Source: Udaeobacter sp963725505
GTDB lineage: Bacteria > Verrucomicrobiota > Verrucomicrobiia > Chthoniobacterales > UBA10450
Length of the DNA: 64,000 nucleotides
NCBI GenBank assembly: GCA_963725505.1
Contig: CAVRYN010000005.1
Coordinates: 186,001-250,000, forward strand
Direction of reading: 5' to 3'
The notes under the pieces were generated by a model. That model worked only from the letters and a program-made list of their open reading frames with translations. It was not told the origin of the DNA and made no database searches. A program made the position numbers and the translations under genes. Shown in pieces: positions 42,501 to 52,605 of this stretch. Numbering within the stretch: position 1 is the first letter of the stretch; every line of letters starts with the position of its first letter.

Positions 42501-44283
42501 ATGGACAAACTCGACGCGCAGAGACAGAAAGAGATTCAGCAGGCTGAGGAACTGCTTTTCGCGGGGCCGCAGGCGCTGGGGTTTGCGAAGGGACTTTTCC
42601 AAGGGCATTTCGTGGCCGATTGGGTGATGCCGTATCCGCGCATCCCTGCTGCGCAACAAATCGAGCTGGACGAAACGCTCACCGAGCTTCGCCAATTTCT
42701 CGATGAACATCTCGATGCGGCGGAGATCGATCGACAGGCAGATATTCCGCGCAGCGTGATCGACGGCTTGGGACGCGTCGGCGTGCTCGGCATGACTGCA
42801 CCGAAGGAATATGGCGGACGGGGCTTTTCGCAAATGGCCAACTGCAAGGTGCTGGAAGAAATCGGCCGCCGTTGCGCATCGACATCGGTTTTCGTCAACG
42901 CGCATCACTCGATCGGGATTCGCGCGTTGCTTTTGTTTGGCACGCACGAGCAAAAGCAGCAATGGCTACCAAAACTCGTGAACGGCGAGCAGCTAGGTTC
43001 ATTCGCGCTCACTGAAAAGGAAGCCGGATCGGACGCGGCAAATGTGCAGATGCAGGCGCGTCCCAGCGAGGATGGGTCGCACTTTATTTTGAACGGCGAA
43101 AAACGTTACATCACCAACGCCGCGATCGCGCATGAGCTCACCGTGATGGCGCGAACGCCTGTGCCGGGTTCAGACAAGACCGCCATCACGGCATTTCTCG
43201 TCACGCCTGACATGCCGGGATTCGAAATCCTCGAAGCGCGCATGCCGAAGATGGGAATCCGCGGGACCGCTACGGGGCGATTTGCGTTGCACGACGTCAA
43301 AGTTCCCAGGGAAAATATTCTGGGCACGATGGGCAAAGGGCTGAAGGTCGCGCTGACGGTGCTGGATTTTGGGCGGACCACATTCGGCGCGTGCTGCACG
43401 GGCGCAGCGAAAACCTGTTTGGAACTCGCCGTTCAGCACGCGAACACGCGCAAACAATTCAACAAAACGCTGGGCAATTTCGAACTGGTCAAAAAGAAAA
43501 TCGCGCGCATCGCGGCCGACGCGTACGCGATGGAAGCGATGACCACGGTCACGGGGTCGCTGATCGATCGCGGTTTGGAGGATTACATGATCGAGACCGC
43601 GATGCTGAAGGTGTTCACGACCGAGCGGCTCTGGGAGTGCATCAATGACGTGTTTCAGATCCACGGCGGCGCGGCCTACATGGCCGATCTTCCGCTGGAG
43701 CGAATGATGCGCGACGCGCGCATTAACCAGATCGGGGAAGGCGCAAATGAAGTGCTCACTTCGTTCATTGCGCTGGTCGGCATGCGCGGACCTGGCATGG
43801 AGTTCAAGGAAATTTACGACACCATGATGAAACCGTCGCGCGATCGGATGACCAAAGCGTGGGCCGCCGGAAAGAACCGCCTCGGTGCGACGATTCGCGT
43901 TCCCGATGTGCCAGTGCAAAGCGACGAGCTTCGCGCGCATGCGCGACAACTCGGCCGATTGATCTGGCGTTTTAATGTTGCCGTCAACCGCGCGTTGATC
44001 ACGTATCGCGAGCCGATTCTCGACATGCAGCTTGTTCAGGAACGCATCGCGAATGCGGCGATGGATCTGTTTCGCCTCGACCTGTGTTCTCAGCCGCCTG
44101 GACAGCGAAATTCAGTTTGCTCGTCGAAATGGCGATGCGGCACCGCCCGATCACTCAGCTGCCGATCTGTTTTTGCGGCAATCATTTCGCCGGATTCGCG
44201 GTTTCCTTGGCGCACTGACGGACAACGACGACAAAGCGCTGCTCGCAGCAGCAAAATCCAGCTTAGCCAAGCCACCCAGCTAA
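42501..44283 (+). pseudogene. Acyl-CoA dehydrogenase, interrupted by a one-base insertion
   Basis: The frame from ATG 42501 gives an acyl-CoA dehydrogenase: FAD/substrate motif FALTEKEAGSDAANVQM, HHSIGIRALLLFG, and the C-terminal FQIHGGAAYMADLPLERMMRDARINQIGEGANEVL. It then shifts: the last 70 residues are in the +1 frame (STCVLSRLDSEIQFARRNGD... to a stop at 44281-44283), and removing one C near 44073 restores one protein of about 593 residues. Without that correction the frame reads straight on into ilvC, making a false 924-residue fusion. The family oxidises acyl-CoA thioesters; the exact chain length is not evident. The longer C-terminal part resembles the ACAD9/VLCAD-like group. Confidence 0.85.
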
Positions 44284-44285
44284 AT

Positions 44286-45275
44286 TTGGCCGCACGCATT
44301 TATACCGACAAAGATGCCAATCTTCGCTGGCTGAAGGGAAAAACGTGCGCAGTGATCGGCTTCGGCGCGCAGGGCCGTGCGCACGCTCTCAATCTTCGAG
44401 ACAGCGGGATGGACGTAATCGTCGGGCTTTATCCCGGCAGCAAGTCGCGCGCGCGCGCAAGGCGAAGCGGGCTTCGAGTGCGCGACACGTCCGAGGCTGT
44501 TCGACGCGGCGACATTATTTTTCTGGCGCTTTCAGATACGCAGATGCCAGCGATTTATCGGGAACATATCGCTCCGAATTTGCGTCCAAATCAGACTCTG
44601 CTCTTTGCGCATGGCTTCGCGATTCATTACCGGACGATTGTTCCGCCCAAAGACATCGACGTGGTCATGGTCGCGCCAAAAGGACTCGGGCCGATGGTGC
44701 GTCGAGAATTCGTGCACGGTCGCGGCGTGCCTGCGTTGATTGCAGTTCATCAGGATCGCAGCAGACACGCGAAGCAAACGGCCCTGGCGTGGGCGAAAGG
44801 AATTGGCTGCACGCGTGCCGGCGTTCTCGAAACGACTTTTCGCGAGGAGACTGAGACCGACCTGTTTGGCGAGCAGGCCGTGCTCTGCGGCGGCACGAGC
44901 GCGCTCATTCGTGCCGGCTTTGACACGCTAACCCGCGCCGGCTATCCGGCTGAGCTCGCGTACTTCGAATGTCTGCACGAGCTCAAGTTTATTGTCGATC
45001 TAATCCACGAGGCAGGACTCACCGGAATGCGCAGACTGATTTCGGATACCGCGAAATGGGGCGAGCTCACCGTCGGTCCCAAGATTATCGATCAAACAGT
45101 GCAAAAGCACATGAGATCTGCGCTGCGCGACATTCGCTCTGGAAAATTTGCACGTGAGTTCATTCGGGAAATGGAAACCGGCGCACGTCGTCGCGTGCAG
45201 CTGCTGGACAAGGCTGAAGCGCACCCGATTGAAAAAGTTGGCGCGCGACTGCGCGGGCTAATGAGCTGGAAATAA
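44286..45275 (+). CDS. ilvC: Ketol-acid reductoisomerase
   Basis: 329 residues from a TTG at 44286, two bases after the upstream stop. IlvC catalyses isomerisation and NADPH reduction of acetolactate or acetohydroxybutyrate in valine/isoleucine synthesis. The NADPH fingerprint GFGAQGRAHALNL is near residues 21-33. The metal and substrate region VAPKGLGPMVRREF near 120-133, and FREETETDLFGEQAVLCGG near 180-198 containing the catalytic Asp/Glu residues, are intact. The length fits class I enzymes. An apparent fusion with the acyl-CoA dehydrogenase is due to the frameshift. Confidence 0.93.
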   Translation: MAARIYTDKDANLRWLKGKTCAVIGFGAQGRAHALNLRDSGMDVIVGLYPGSKSRARARRSGLRVRDTSEAVRRGDIIFLALSDTQMPAIYREHIAPNLRPNQTLLFAHGFAIHYRTIVPPKDIDVVMVAPKGLGPMVRREFVHGRGVPALIAVHQDRSRHAKQTALAWAKGIGCTRAGVLETTFREETETDLFGEQAVLCGGTSALIRAGFDTLTRAGYPAELAYFECLHELKFIVDLIHEAGLTGMRRLISDTAKWGELTVGPKIIDQTVQKHMRSALRDIRSGKFAREFIREMETGARRRVQLLDKAEAHPIEKVGARLRGLMSWK

Positions 45276-45347
45276 AAACAAAAAGCAGTTGCCGCTGCCG
45301 TGTCGGGCAGGGTTATCGCTCGCCAAACTACGATTTTGGCGAAATTC

Positions 45348-45578
45348 TTATTGGTACTGTTCGCGCCCGATGACTAGCAGCGGGTTGGTGGTAGTCGGGA
45401 AAGCCCCTTCCAACTTTTGGCATCGCAACGGAATGCCAGAAGCGATGGTTTTGATGTAGCAGACTTTCACGACCGTCGGATACTGCATTGGTCGTGCAAC
45501 TACGTTCTTGCCCGGGTCTCCGGCAAATGCCGATGCACAAAATGCGAACGCGAGCACGATGCCTACATATGTTTTCAT
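45348..45578 (-). CDS. Small secreted protein of unknown function
   Basis: 76 residues from ATG 45578. A signal peptide is clear (MKTYVGIVLAFAFCASAFAG), giving a mature protein of about 57 residues with two Cys (VKVCYIK, LRCQKLEG) that could form a disulfide. Family not recognised. The longer frame upstream is not credible. Confidence 0.6.
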   Translation of the reverse strand: MKTYVGIVLAFAFCASAFAGDPGKNVVARPMQYPTVVKVCYIKTIASGIPLRCQKLEGAFPTTTNPLLVIGREQYQ

Positions 45579-45684
45579 GCTCTGATTGTGAGCCCGCATC
45601 GAACTTTGCGCAAGCGAATTCGGAGGACCTTCAGGACAAAGAAACAACACCTTCGGCTATCCGCCTTCCCAAAGCTCCGGCGCG

Positions 45685-45722
45685 ACAGGAGGCTCCCGCC
45701 TCCGCCGAGGCCACGGCGGGCG
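45685..45722. repeat. Two short hairpins near the TPR-gene end
   Basis: GGAGGC-TCCC-GCCTCC (45688-45703) followed directly by GCCG-AGGCCA-CGGC (about 45704-45716). It lies about 22 bases after the TPR gene stop (minus strand) and resembles the other two-hairpin elements, without the TGTAG ends. Confidence 0.4.
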
Positions 45723-45743
45723 AGTCGGCGGGCAGCGCCAGCA

Positions 45744-48194
45744 TCAATCCGCCCAAAGAAAGTGTTCCAGGCGCAGATGATTCAGCCGGGCCTTGGCTTC
45801 TTCGCTTCGGTTGCCACCTGCCGCGGCCAGGCGCTCGTAAATCGCAGCCGCGGACTCCCATTTCGAGTCTTCTTCGAGCAGCCGCGCGGCATTAAATCCG
45901 GCCTTGTAGTACCAGAAGAGTTCACGTTGTCCGGATGGGCGCGTTTCGTCCTCCAGGATTTTGTAAAACGTCTCAAGCGCGCCGCCGCGGTCGTCTTTCT
46001 TTTCCAGGCAGAGGGCCTTTTTGAATAGCGCCTGGTTGCGCCACTGGCTCGCCCCGTTCTTGTCCAACGCGAGTTGGTCATAAATTTCGATGGCCCGCTG
46101 GAGATTTTCGCTCCCTCCCGTCTCAAAAAAAATGTCGCCCTTGGCGCAAAGCGCTTCCCGTTTTTCAGACTGCGGAGCGTCGCTTTTCAGCACTTCATCG
46201 TACAACGTGAGAGCATCTTTGGTCTTGCCAAGCTTGCGCTCGATAAGGGCTTCTTCATTGCGCGCGGACCACCGCAGCGCGCCGTTTTTCTGCACGACCT
46301 GATCGAACAGAACAATCGCTCGGTCCAGTGAATGCTCGCCCATGCTCGACATGGCTGATTCTGCCGCAAAAAAAAGTGCTTTTTCCGCGAGAGAGTCATC
46401 CGGATGCTGTTGCGCTATAGTTTCAAACTGCGTCTGCGCGTTTGCGAAATCCTGTCGCCGGTAATAAAGCTCCGCTAATTTCATTCGAACTTCCGGAGCG
46501 AACGGTGAGAGGCCGTGTTGCTCCAGAAATCGCTTTGCAAGCTCAATGACTTTCGTCTCGTTTCCACCCGCTGATTCTTCTACCCAGATGCTGAGATAAT
46601 CGGCGCGCTCCACGGCCGCGGCGGTCGGCGCCGACTCGGTTGCGTGAGCGAGATCTTTGCGCGCTTCATCCACGCGCGGCGGCGACGAGTGAAAGGCCAG
46701 CTCAGCCAGGACAACCCATGCTTCCGACACGCGCGGATTTTTTGGAAAATCACGAATGAACTGCTGCAACGAAGCCTCCGCTTTTTTGTCGCCTTTCGCC
46801 GCCTGCATCAGACCTTCCTCCAATCGTAAGTTGGTGCGAGCCTCATTGTCGCCTCCCTGCTGCTCCAGCTCGGTGTAATCAACCAGGAAACGGGCGTGGT
46901 TGCCAAGGTGCAACCAGCCACTGGAGGCATTAAAGAGCGCAACTCTCGCCCAAGGCGAATTGGAATGCGCGATTTGTTCAAAAGCCGGTGTCGCGGTATC
47001 AAACCGCTTTTCCAGGTAATGCGCTTGCGCAGACAGAAAATCGATTCGAGCCGGCAAAGCCGGTTCGGGATGCAGCAGACGCGCGTCATCCAAGATCGCA
47101 ATCGCCTCATCGAAATACCGGTCTTCCACTTCAAATTGTGCGAACTCAAGGAAAGCAGGTGCGATCGCCGGCGATTTGATGCCGGTGCGTCGCAGGTCGG
47201 AAAATAATTGCCGGGCTCTGTCCCTCCGCCCGGCGCGAATTTCTAAACGAGCAAGATACCATCGCGCAAATGTTCGCCGCGGCTCTTCCGGTCTGCGCAC
47301 CCATTTCTCCAGCTCGTTGCGCGACGGTTTGTGCTCCGCGCGGTACAACTCATCTAATTTTGCGAAGAGAAGAGGCAGATCCGGGTCTGCCGGGTGAAGA
47401 TCGATAAATTGCTCGATGACATCATCTCCAGCTTCCGGTGTTTTTAGTTGCAGGTGTGCTTCGGCGATGCCGAAGAGCGCCGCGATTAGCGTGGCATGAG
47501 CTGCTCCCTCCGGCCTTTTCAGAAGCGCTTGAAACATGCCGATTGCTCTCTCCGGGCGCTGCAAAATCAGCTCCAGGCGTCCGCGTAACAGCCGCCGTTC
47601 TCTCCGCTCGGCAACCGATCTTGGCTTCATTTCTTCCAAGAGACGCTGCGCATTAGCGGCGTCGGCCATTTCAATGGATAGCTCTGCCGCTCGTAACTGC
47701 GCTCGGATAGCCCATTCTTTGTCGTGGAGGAGAAGGTTAAGCTTTCTCAAAGCTTCTTCCCGCTTTCCTAAGGCGCGCAGCATCTCCGCTGCCCCAAAAG
47801 TGGCTGCTCCGCGAAACGGTGAACCTTCGTGCGTAGCCAGTTCCTCATACAACGGCAGCGCATCTGCCCATCGCTTCAGCCCGGCAAAGGCTTGGGCGCG
47901 CCAGAACTTTGCCCACGGGAGTTCGCGTACTCGACCGTCTGCCAACAAGACGAGGGTATCTTCCGGCGCCCTTGCAGCCACCTGAGCTTCGGCAAGTTTC
48001 TCGGCGACCGCGCGCCATTCGGCATCAGGCAGATTCCTGTTTAGCAACGCCTGCAACCGCACAACTGCGGCCTCCGGCACGGCTTCTGAAAGTGGCGCGC
48101 TCGCTTCGGCAATCTCAGCGGAAATGTCCGCACGTGCGAGTGGCCCGAGTAGGCTCATGAGACCTATGAGACCTATGTGTCTTATGAGCGTCAT
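45744..48194 (-). CDS. Exported TPR-repeat protein
   Basis: 816 residues. A signal peptide covers residues 1-22, encoded largely by a 9-base-period repeat (the HIGLIGLMSLLGPLA run). The remainder is a long array of TPR-like helical pairs (for example LPLYEELATHEGSPFRGAATFGAAEMLRALGKREEALRKL), probably forming a scaffold in the periplasm or at the outer membrane. The start overlaps the uvrA stop by four bases (ATGA), so it is coupled to uvrA although unrelated in role. A tail of the same operon is not evident. Confidence 0.85.
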   Translation of the reverse strand: MTLIRHIGLIGLMSLLGPLARADISAEIAEASAPLSEAVPEAAVVRLQALLNRNLPDAEWRAVAEKLAEAQVAARAPEDTLVLLADGRVRELPWAKFWRAQAFAGLKRWADALPLYEELATHEGSPFRGAATFGAAEMLRALGKREEALRKLNLLLHDKEWAIRAQLRAAELSIEMADAANAQRLLEEMKPRSVAERRERRLLRGRLELILQRPERAIGMFQALLKRPEGAAHATLIAALFGIAEAHLQLKTPEAGDDVIEQFIDLHPADPDLPLLFAKLDELYRAEHKPSRNELEKWVRRPEEPRRTFARWYLARLEIRAGRRDRARQLFSDLRRTGIKSPAIAPAFLEFAQFEVEDRYFDEAIAILDDARLLHPEPALPARIDFLSAQAHYLEKRFDTATPAFEQIAHSNSPWARVALFNASSGWLHLGNHARFLVDYTELEQQGGDNEARTNLRLEEGLMQAAKGDKKAEASLQQFIRDFPKNPRVSEAWVVLAELAFHSSPPRVDEARKDLAHATESAPTAAAVERADYLSIWVEESAGGNETKVIELAKRFLEQHGLSPFAPEVRMKLAELYYRRQDFANAQTQFETIAQQHPDDSLAEKALFFAAESAMSSMGEHSLDRAIVLFDQVVQKNGALRWSARNEEALIERKLGKTKDALTLYDEVLKSDAPQSEKREALCAKGDIFFETGGSENLQRAIEIYDQLALDKNGASQWRNQALFKKALCLEKKDDRGGALETFYKILEDETRPSGQRELFWYYKAGFNAARLLEEDSKWESAAAIYERLAAAGGNRSEEAKARLNHLRLEHFLWAD
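48150..48190 (-). repeat. 9-base-period repeat encoding a signal peptide
   Basis: Plus-strand units CTCATGAGA, CCTATGAGA, CCTATGTGT and CTTATGAGC succeed each other at 9-base intervals. On the coding strand they specify the start codon and signal peptide of the TPR protein. Confidence 0.7.
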
Positions 48195-51094
48195 GTTTTC
48201 TCCAGAATCCGCCGCAGGTATTTGCCAGTATGACTTTGCGGGACATCGGCAATTTCCTCCGGCGTACCGGCTCCGACGAGATCGCCGCCACCTTCGCCAC
48301 CTTCAGGGCCCAAATCAACGATCCAGTCGGCGCACTTGATCATCTCAAGATTATGTTCAATCACAATCACCGTGTTACCTGCATTGCGCAGCTTCATTAA
48401 CACTTGCAGCAGTTTCTCAATATCGGCGAAATGCAATCCGGTCGTCGGTTCATCGAGAATGTAAAGGGTGCGCCCGGTTGCTTTTTTCGCAAGCTCGGTG
48501 GCGAGTTTCACCCGCTGCGCTTCTCCGCCGGAAAGAGTTGTTCCGGCCTGGCCAAGTCGCAGATAGCCAAGACCAACATCCAGCAGTGAGTTTAGCTTTT
48601 CTGAAATGCTGGGCACATTGCGGAAAAAGCGCGCTGCCTCATCCACGGTCAGATCGAGCACGTCGGCAATATTCTTGCCTTTGTAAGTGATCTCGAGCGT
48701 CTCACGGTTGTAACGCTTGCCATGGCACACTTCGCATTCGACATACACGTCCGGCAAAAAGTGCATCTCGATTTTGATCAACCCGCCGCCTTCGCAGTTT
48801 TCGCAGCGGCCGCCTTTGACATTGAAACTGAAACGGCCTGCGTCATACCCACGCACGCGCGCCGCGGGCAATTGCGCGAACAGCTCGCGTATGGGCGTAA
48901 AGGCGCCGGTGTAAGTGACGGGATTTGACCGCGGCGTTCGGCCAATCGCACTCTGGTCAATCACAATCGCCTTGTCGATCTGTTCCACTCCACGAAGTGC
49001 CCGATGAGTGCCCGGTTTCTCTTTCGCGTTGTAGAAACGCCGGAACAACGCGCGCCGCAGAATATCATCCACCAGAGTGGATTTGCCGCTGCCGGAGACG
49101 CCGGTCACACAGGTGAGACAGCCAAGAGGAAAGGATACGTCGATTTTCTTGAGGTTGTTTTCAGTTGCACCGACCACTGTAAGCCAGCCATCGGATCGCG
49201 GCTGAACGCGCTGCTTTGGAATCGCGATGCGCGCGCGTCCGGAAAGATAATCGCCGGTTAACGAATTCTTCGCGCGCAGGATGTCGTTAAGTTTCCCTTG
49301 CGCCACGATTTCGCCTCCGCGCGGGCCTGCGCCCGGGCCAAGATCGATAATGTGATCGGCAGCCCGGATGGTTTCTTCGTCATGTTCAACTACAATGACC
49401 GAATTGCCCAAGTCACGAAGACGCCACAGTGTCCCCAGCAATCGCGCATTGTCGCGCTGATGCAACCCGATGCTTGGTTCGTCCAAAATGTAAAGAACTC
49501 CGGCAAGGCCGGAGCCGATCTGGGTCGCCAATCGGATTCGCTGTGCCTCGCCACCGGAAAGCGTTCCGCTTTGCCGATTGAGGGTGAGATAACCGAGCCC
49601 GACTTCAACAAGGAATTGCAGGCGCGATTGAATTTCGCGCACCACATCGGTCACAATGGTTTGTTGTTGCGCAGTCAGCTCCAGCGCACCAATAACGCGG
49701 GCGGCCGCTTCGATCGTCAGCTCACTGAACTGGTGAATGTTCAGTTCGCGTCCGTGTCGATCCTTTATGGTAACGGCAAGAACTTCCGGTTTGAGCCTTG
49801 CTCCATTACACACCTTGCACGGTTCGCGCGTCATGAACGAGCGAATGCGATTACGCGTAAATTCGCTCTGGGTTTGCTCGTAAAGCCGCTGCATTTGCGG
49901 CACAAGACCCTCGAATGGTTTCGCGACCTTCTGTTCGCCGTCGTCGCTGAAACCTATTTCGATCGGCGTCCCGTTGGTGCCGAAGTAAAGCGCGTGTTTA
50001 AATTGCGCTGGCAAATCGCGAAAAGGAACGTCTTCATCGACGTGAAAATGTTTCACCAGCGCTTTTTGCAAATGCCGATAGTAGGCCTGCATCCGCTTTG
50101 TCCCGCGTCGCCACGGCGTGATTGCTCCTTCGGCCAGCGTTCTGCCAGGATCGGGAATCATGAGATCTGGATCGCAGACCAACTGCGTGCCAAGCCCATG
50201 GCAAGCTGGACATGCCCCAAGATGACTGTTGAAAGAAAAATGTTTGGGAGTCAGCTCAGCCAACGTGAATCCGGTCTCCGCGTTTCCGTAATCAGTGGAG
50301 TAACGCACTTCTTCCCACTCTTCGGATTCGATGTTGGAAGTTGAAGGTTCGGCGTTCGACGTTCTCCCTGTCGATCGCAAGATTGACAATTTGTTTCCGC
50401 CCCATTTGAGCGCGGTCTCGATTGAATCTGTCAGGCGCACACGAATCCCATCGCGCATGACCAATCGATCGACTACCGCCTCGATAGTATGCCGGCTCTT
50501 CTTGCTGAGCCGGATCGGCTCGCGGCGATCCAGCTCGGTAATTTGACCGTCAATCCGCGCGCGAACGAATCCTTCCCGTTTGATCTTTTCGATGACATCC
50601 CGGAATTCGCCCGGTTGATTCTCGATCAGTGGCGCTAGCACAATAATTTTGGAGCCCGGCTCGTATGCCAGAATCTGATCGACAATTTGCTGAGGCGTTT
50701 TGCGACTCAGCGGCTGTCCAGTCAGCGGATCGTGCGGCTGGCCAACAGCGGAAAAGAGGACCCGGAGGTAATCGTAGATTTCAGTGGTGGTCGCGATTGT
50801 GGATCTTGGGTTGGCGCCCGCGCTGCGCTGTTCGATGGCGATCGCAGGCGAAAGCCCCTGGATAAAATCGACATTTGGCTTTTCCATCTGATCGAGGAAT
50901 TGCCGCGCATAGGCGGAGAGGCTTTCGACATATCGGCGTTGCCCCTCGGCATAAAGAGTGTCGAAGGCCAGCGAGGATTTCCCCGAGCCGCTCAACCCCG
51001 TGATGACCACCAACTTCTCCCGCGGAATCTCCACATGAAGGTTCTTGAGATTGTGCTGACGAGCACCACTAATTTTGATAACCTGCGCAGGCAT
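48191..51094 (-). CDS. uvrA: Excinuclease ABC subunit A with a repeat-derived insert
   Basis: 967 residues, near the family length. UvrA is the damage sensor of nucleotide excision repair. Two ABC modules are visible: Walker A GLSGSGKSS near 33-41 and GVSGSGKSTL in the second half, signatures LSGGEAQRIRLA and LSGGEAQRVKLA, plus zinc-binding Cys clusters (CPACHGLG; CENCEGGG...CEVCHGKRYN). Residues about 240-257 (RSTGRTSNAEPSTSNIES) are a low-complexity insert within the insertion region of the first module. It is encoded at 50324-50377 by a dispersed intergenic repeat type (units like AACGCCGAACCTTC), so it is an in-frame insertion in a tolerant loop. Confidence 0.96.
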   Translation of the reverse strand: MPAQVIKISGARQHNLKNLHVEIPREKLVVITGLSGSGKSSLAFDTLYAEGQRRYVESLSAYARQFLDQMEKPNVDFIQGLSPAIAIEQRSAGANPRSTIATTTEIYDYLRVLFSAVGQPHDPLTGQPLSRKTPQQIVDQILAYEPGSKIIVLAPLIENQPGEFRDVIEKIKREGFVRARIDGQITELDRREPIRLSKKSRHTIEAVVDRLVMRDGIRVRLTDSIETALKWGGNKLSILRSTGRTSNAEPSTSNIESEEWEEVRYSTDYGNAETGFTLAELTPKHFSFNSHLGACPACHGLGTQLVCDPDLMIPDPGRTLAEGAITPWRRGTKRMQAYYRHLQKALVKHFHVDEDVPFRDLPAQFKHALYFGTNGTPIEIGFSDDGEQKVAKPFEGLVPQMQRLYEQTQSEFTRNRIRSFMTREPCKVCNGARLKPEVLAVTIKDRHGRELNIHQFSELTIEAAARVIGALELTAQQQTIVTDVVREIQSRLQFLVEVGLGYLTLNRQSGTLSGGEAQRIRLATQIGSGLAGVLYILDEPSIGLHQRDNARLLGTLWRLRDLGNSVIVVEHDEETIRAADHIIDLGPGAGPRGGEIVAQGKLNDILRAKNSLTGDYLSGRARIAIPKQRVQPRSDGWLTVVGATENNLKKIDVSFPLGCLTCVTGVSGSGKSTLVDDILRRALFRRFYNAKEKPGTHRALRGVEQIDKAIVIDQSAIGRTPRSNPVTYTGAFTPIRELFAQLPAARVRGYDAGRFSFNVKGGRCENCEGGGLIKIEMHFLPDVYVECEVCHGKRYNRETLEITYKGKNIADVLDLTVDEAARFFRNVPSISEKLNSLLDVGLGYLRLGQAGTTLSGGEAQRVKLATELAKKATGRTLYILDEPTTGLHFADIEKLLQVLMKLRNAGNTVIVIEHNLEMIKCADWIVDLGPEGGEGGGDLVGAGTPEEIADVPQSHTGKYLRRILEKT
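50324..50377 (-). repeat. Dispersed repeat read in frame within uvrA
   Basis: On the coding strand the units AACGTCGAACGCCGAACC and TTCAACTTCCAACATCGA look like the low-complexity intergenic repeats of such genomes and are translated as a Ser/Asn/Glu-rich segment of UvrA. Confidence 0.6.
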
Positions 51095-51236
51095 TCTGAC
51101 CTCAAATCCCGAACCTTTTAGTCAAGCACAGGCGTCTGTTTTCTCCAGCAAAATTGGATTACCAAGAGGACAAACTGCCCCTTAGCCGGTGGAATTCCTC
51201 CCGAGGCAACGCCTGTGACTCAGCGCTGACTGTTCG

Positions 51237-51956
51237 CTATGGTTTTTTTGGCGGTGGCGGAGCTTGCGGCGCCGGCGCGGCTGGAGGAACTGCCAGCATC
51301 GGCGGAACGGTTGGTCCCCCTGTAGGGGCAGGTGTCGATGAGCTGACCGGCTTCAGTATGCGCAATTGCTGCATCGCCTCGCCGGCCCAGAAGCTGGTTC
51401 GGTATTGCGTAAGGATAGTTTCACAGATCCGGCGCGCATCGTCGTTTTGATTTTTCGCCTTCAAGATGTACACCTGTGACAGCAAAGCCATCGGTGCATT
51501 GAAACCGTTAGGGTAAGTCGATGCGATCTGCTGATACATCACCAACGCCTCATCCGCTTTTCCCATCGACTCCAGATTGGCCGCCATCGCCATTTTCGCC
51601 GTGCTCACAAACTCGTGCTGCGGGTACTTCGCAATAAACGTCTCCAACGTTTTGTTCGCCTCCGCGAATTTCTTTTCGTTCCGCTGAGCTTCAGCGAGCA
51701 AAAGATAAGCGTCAGCCGCGGCGGGCGTGCTCGGGTAACGGTCTATCACCTGTTGATACTCTTGCGCGCTTCTCGCGCTCGCTAACAAGGCGGAAGCAGC
51801 AGCAGCGCGTCGATCGGAATAGAACCGATAACCAGTAAATGCGATCACCGCGAGCAGCACGATGATAAGGGCCGCAGTGATTTGTTTTTTGAAGCGTTCC
51901 CAAAAGACGCGCGTTTCCAGTGCGACATCACGAGAAGGTGGTGGAGCTGTTGGCAT
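51237..51956 (-). CDS. Membrane-anchored TPR protein
   Basis: 239 residues. A single helix near 28-47 (ITAALIIVLLAVIAFTGYRFY) anchors the protein with a short cytoplasmic N-terminus. The periplasmic part has TPR-like pairs (AQEYQQVIDRYPSTPAAADAYLLLAEAQRNEKKFAEANK) similar to YfgM/BamD-type lipoproteins involved in envelope assembly. A Pro/Ala-rich tail ends the protein. It is separated from uvrA by about 140 bases without a gene. Confidence 0.8.
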   Translation of the reverse strand: MPTAPPPSRDVALETRVFWERFKKQITAALIIVLLAVIAFTGYRFYSDRRAAAASALLASARSAQEYQQVIDRYPSTPAAADAYLLLAEAQRNEKKFAEANKTLETFIAKYPQHEFVSTAKMAMAANLESMGKADEALVMYQQIASTYPNGFNAPMALLSQVYILKAKNQNDDARRICETILTQYRTSFWAGEAMQQLRILKPVSSSTPAPTGGPTVPPMLAVPPAAPAPQAPPPPKKP

Positions 51957-52088
51957 AAATTTCGTGCGCCGGGCTGGTCAAACTCTGCGAGCGGTCGTCT
52001 TATGCCATGCGACGGTTTCTCGTGCAAGCGCGTCGTGGAAAACCGATATGCGCGCGACAAAGCTTTTCACGGCGATACAATCTTACCT

Positions 52089-52595
52089 ATGAATGCACTC
52101 TGGAACTCTTTTGAAGCTTTCCTCGGCCTGGGCGTGGAACCGAAGGATTTGACATTTATTCAAATTTCGCTGCGGGGGATCATCGTCTTTCTTGTTACAC
52201 TGGTCGCAATGCGGCTTGGACACAAACGCTCCCTCTCGCGCAAGACTCCGTTCGACGCCGTCCTGCTCGTCATTCTTGCCGCTGTGCTTTCACGCGCCAT
52301 CAATGGTTCGGCGGCTTTCTTCGCCACCCTCGGCGGAGGCGTGGTTTTAGTAGTTCTCCACCGCCTTTTCGCATATCTGGCATTCTATTCCCACGGGTTT
52401 GGAATTTTGGTCAAAGGCAAGCCTGACACCATTGTGCGCGACGGCGAATACGATTTTCCGGTGATGCGACGCAACCACGTCTCCACGCATGATCTGGAGG
52501 AGGACATGCGTCTTAGCGCGCACACCGACGACCTTTTCAAGATTCGAGTTGCCCGCATCGAACGAAGTGGCGACATCAGTTTCATCAAAAAATAA
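52089..52595 (+). CDS. DUF421 (YetF-like) membrane protein
   Basis: 168 residues from ATG 52089. Two to three membrane helices (about 23-45, 55-75 and 80-100) precede a soluble C-terminal domain with VKGKPDTIVRDGEYDFPVMRRNHVSTHDLEEDMR, the DUF421/YetF signature. Members act as stress or sporulation-related membrane proteins of unknown reaction. An upstream in-frame extension to 51882 is not supported, since ATG 52089 begins a normal N-terminus. Confidence 0.85.
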   Translation: MNALWNSFEAFLGLGVEPKDLTFIQISLRGIIVFLVTLVAMRLGHKRSLSRKTPFDAVLLVILAAVLSRAINGSAAFFATLGGGVVLVVLHRLFAYLAFYSHGFGILVKGKPDTIVRDGEYDFPVMRRNHVSTHDLEEDMRLSAHTDDLFKIRVARIERSGDISFIKK

Positions 52596-52605
52596 TTTGA
52601 CCCAT

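Noticed and set aside
42501..45275. A 924-residue acyl-CoA dehydrogenase/IlvC fusion
   Set aside because: Explained by a one-base insertion near 44073; the proper C-terminus lies in the +1 frame and ilvC has its own TTG start.
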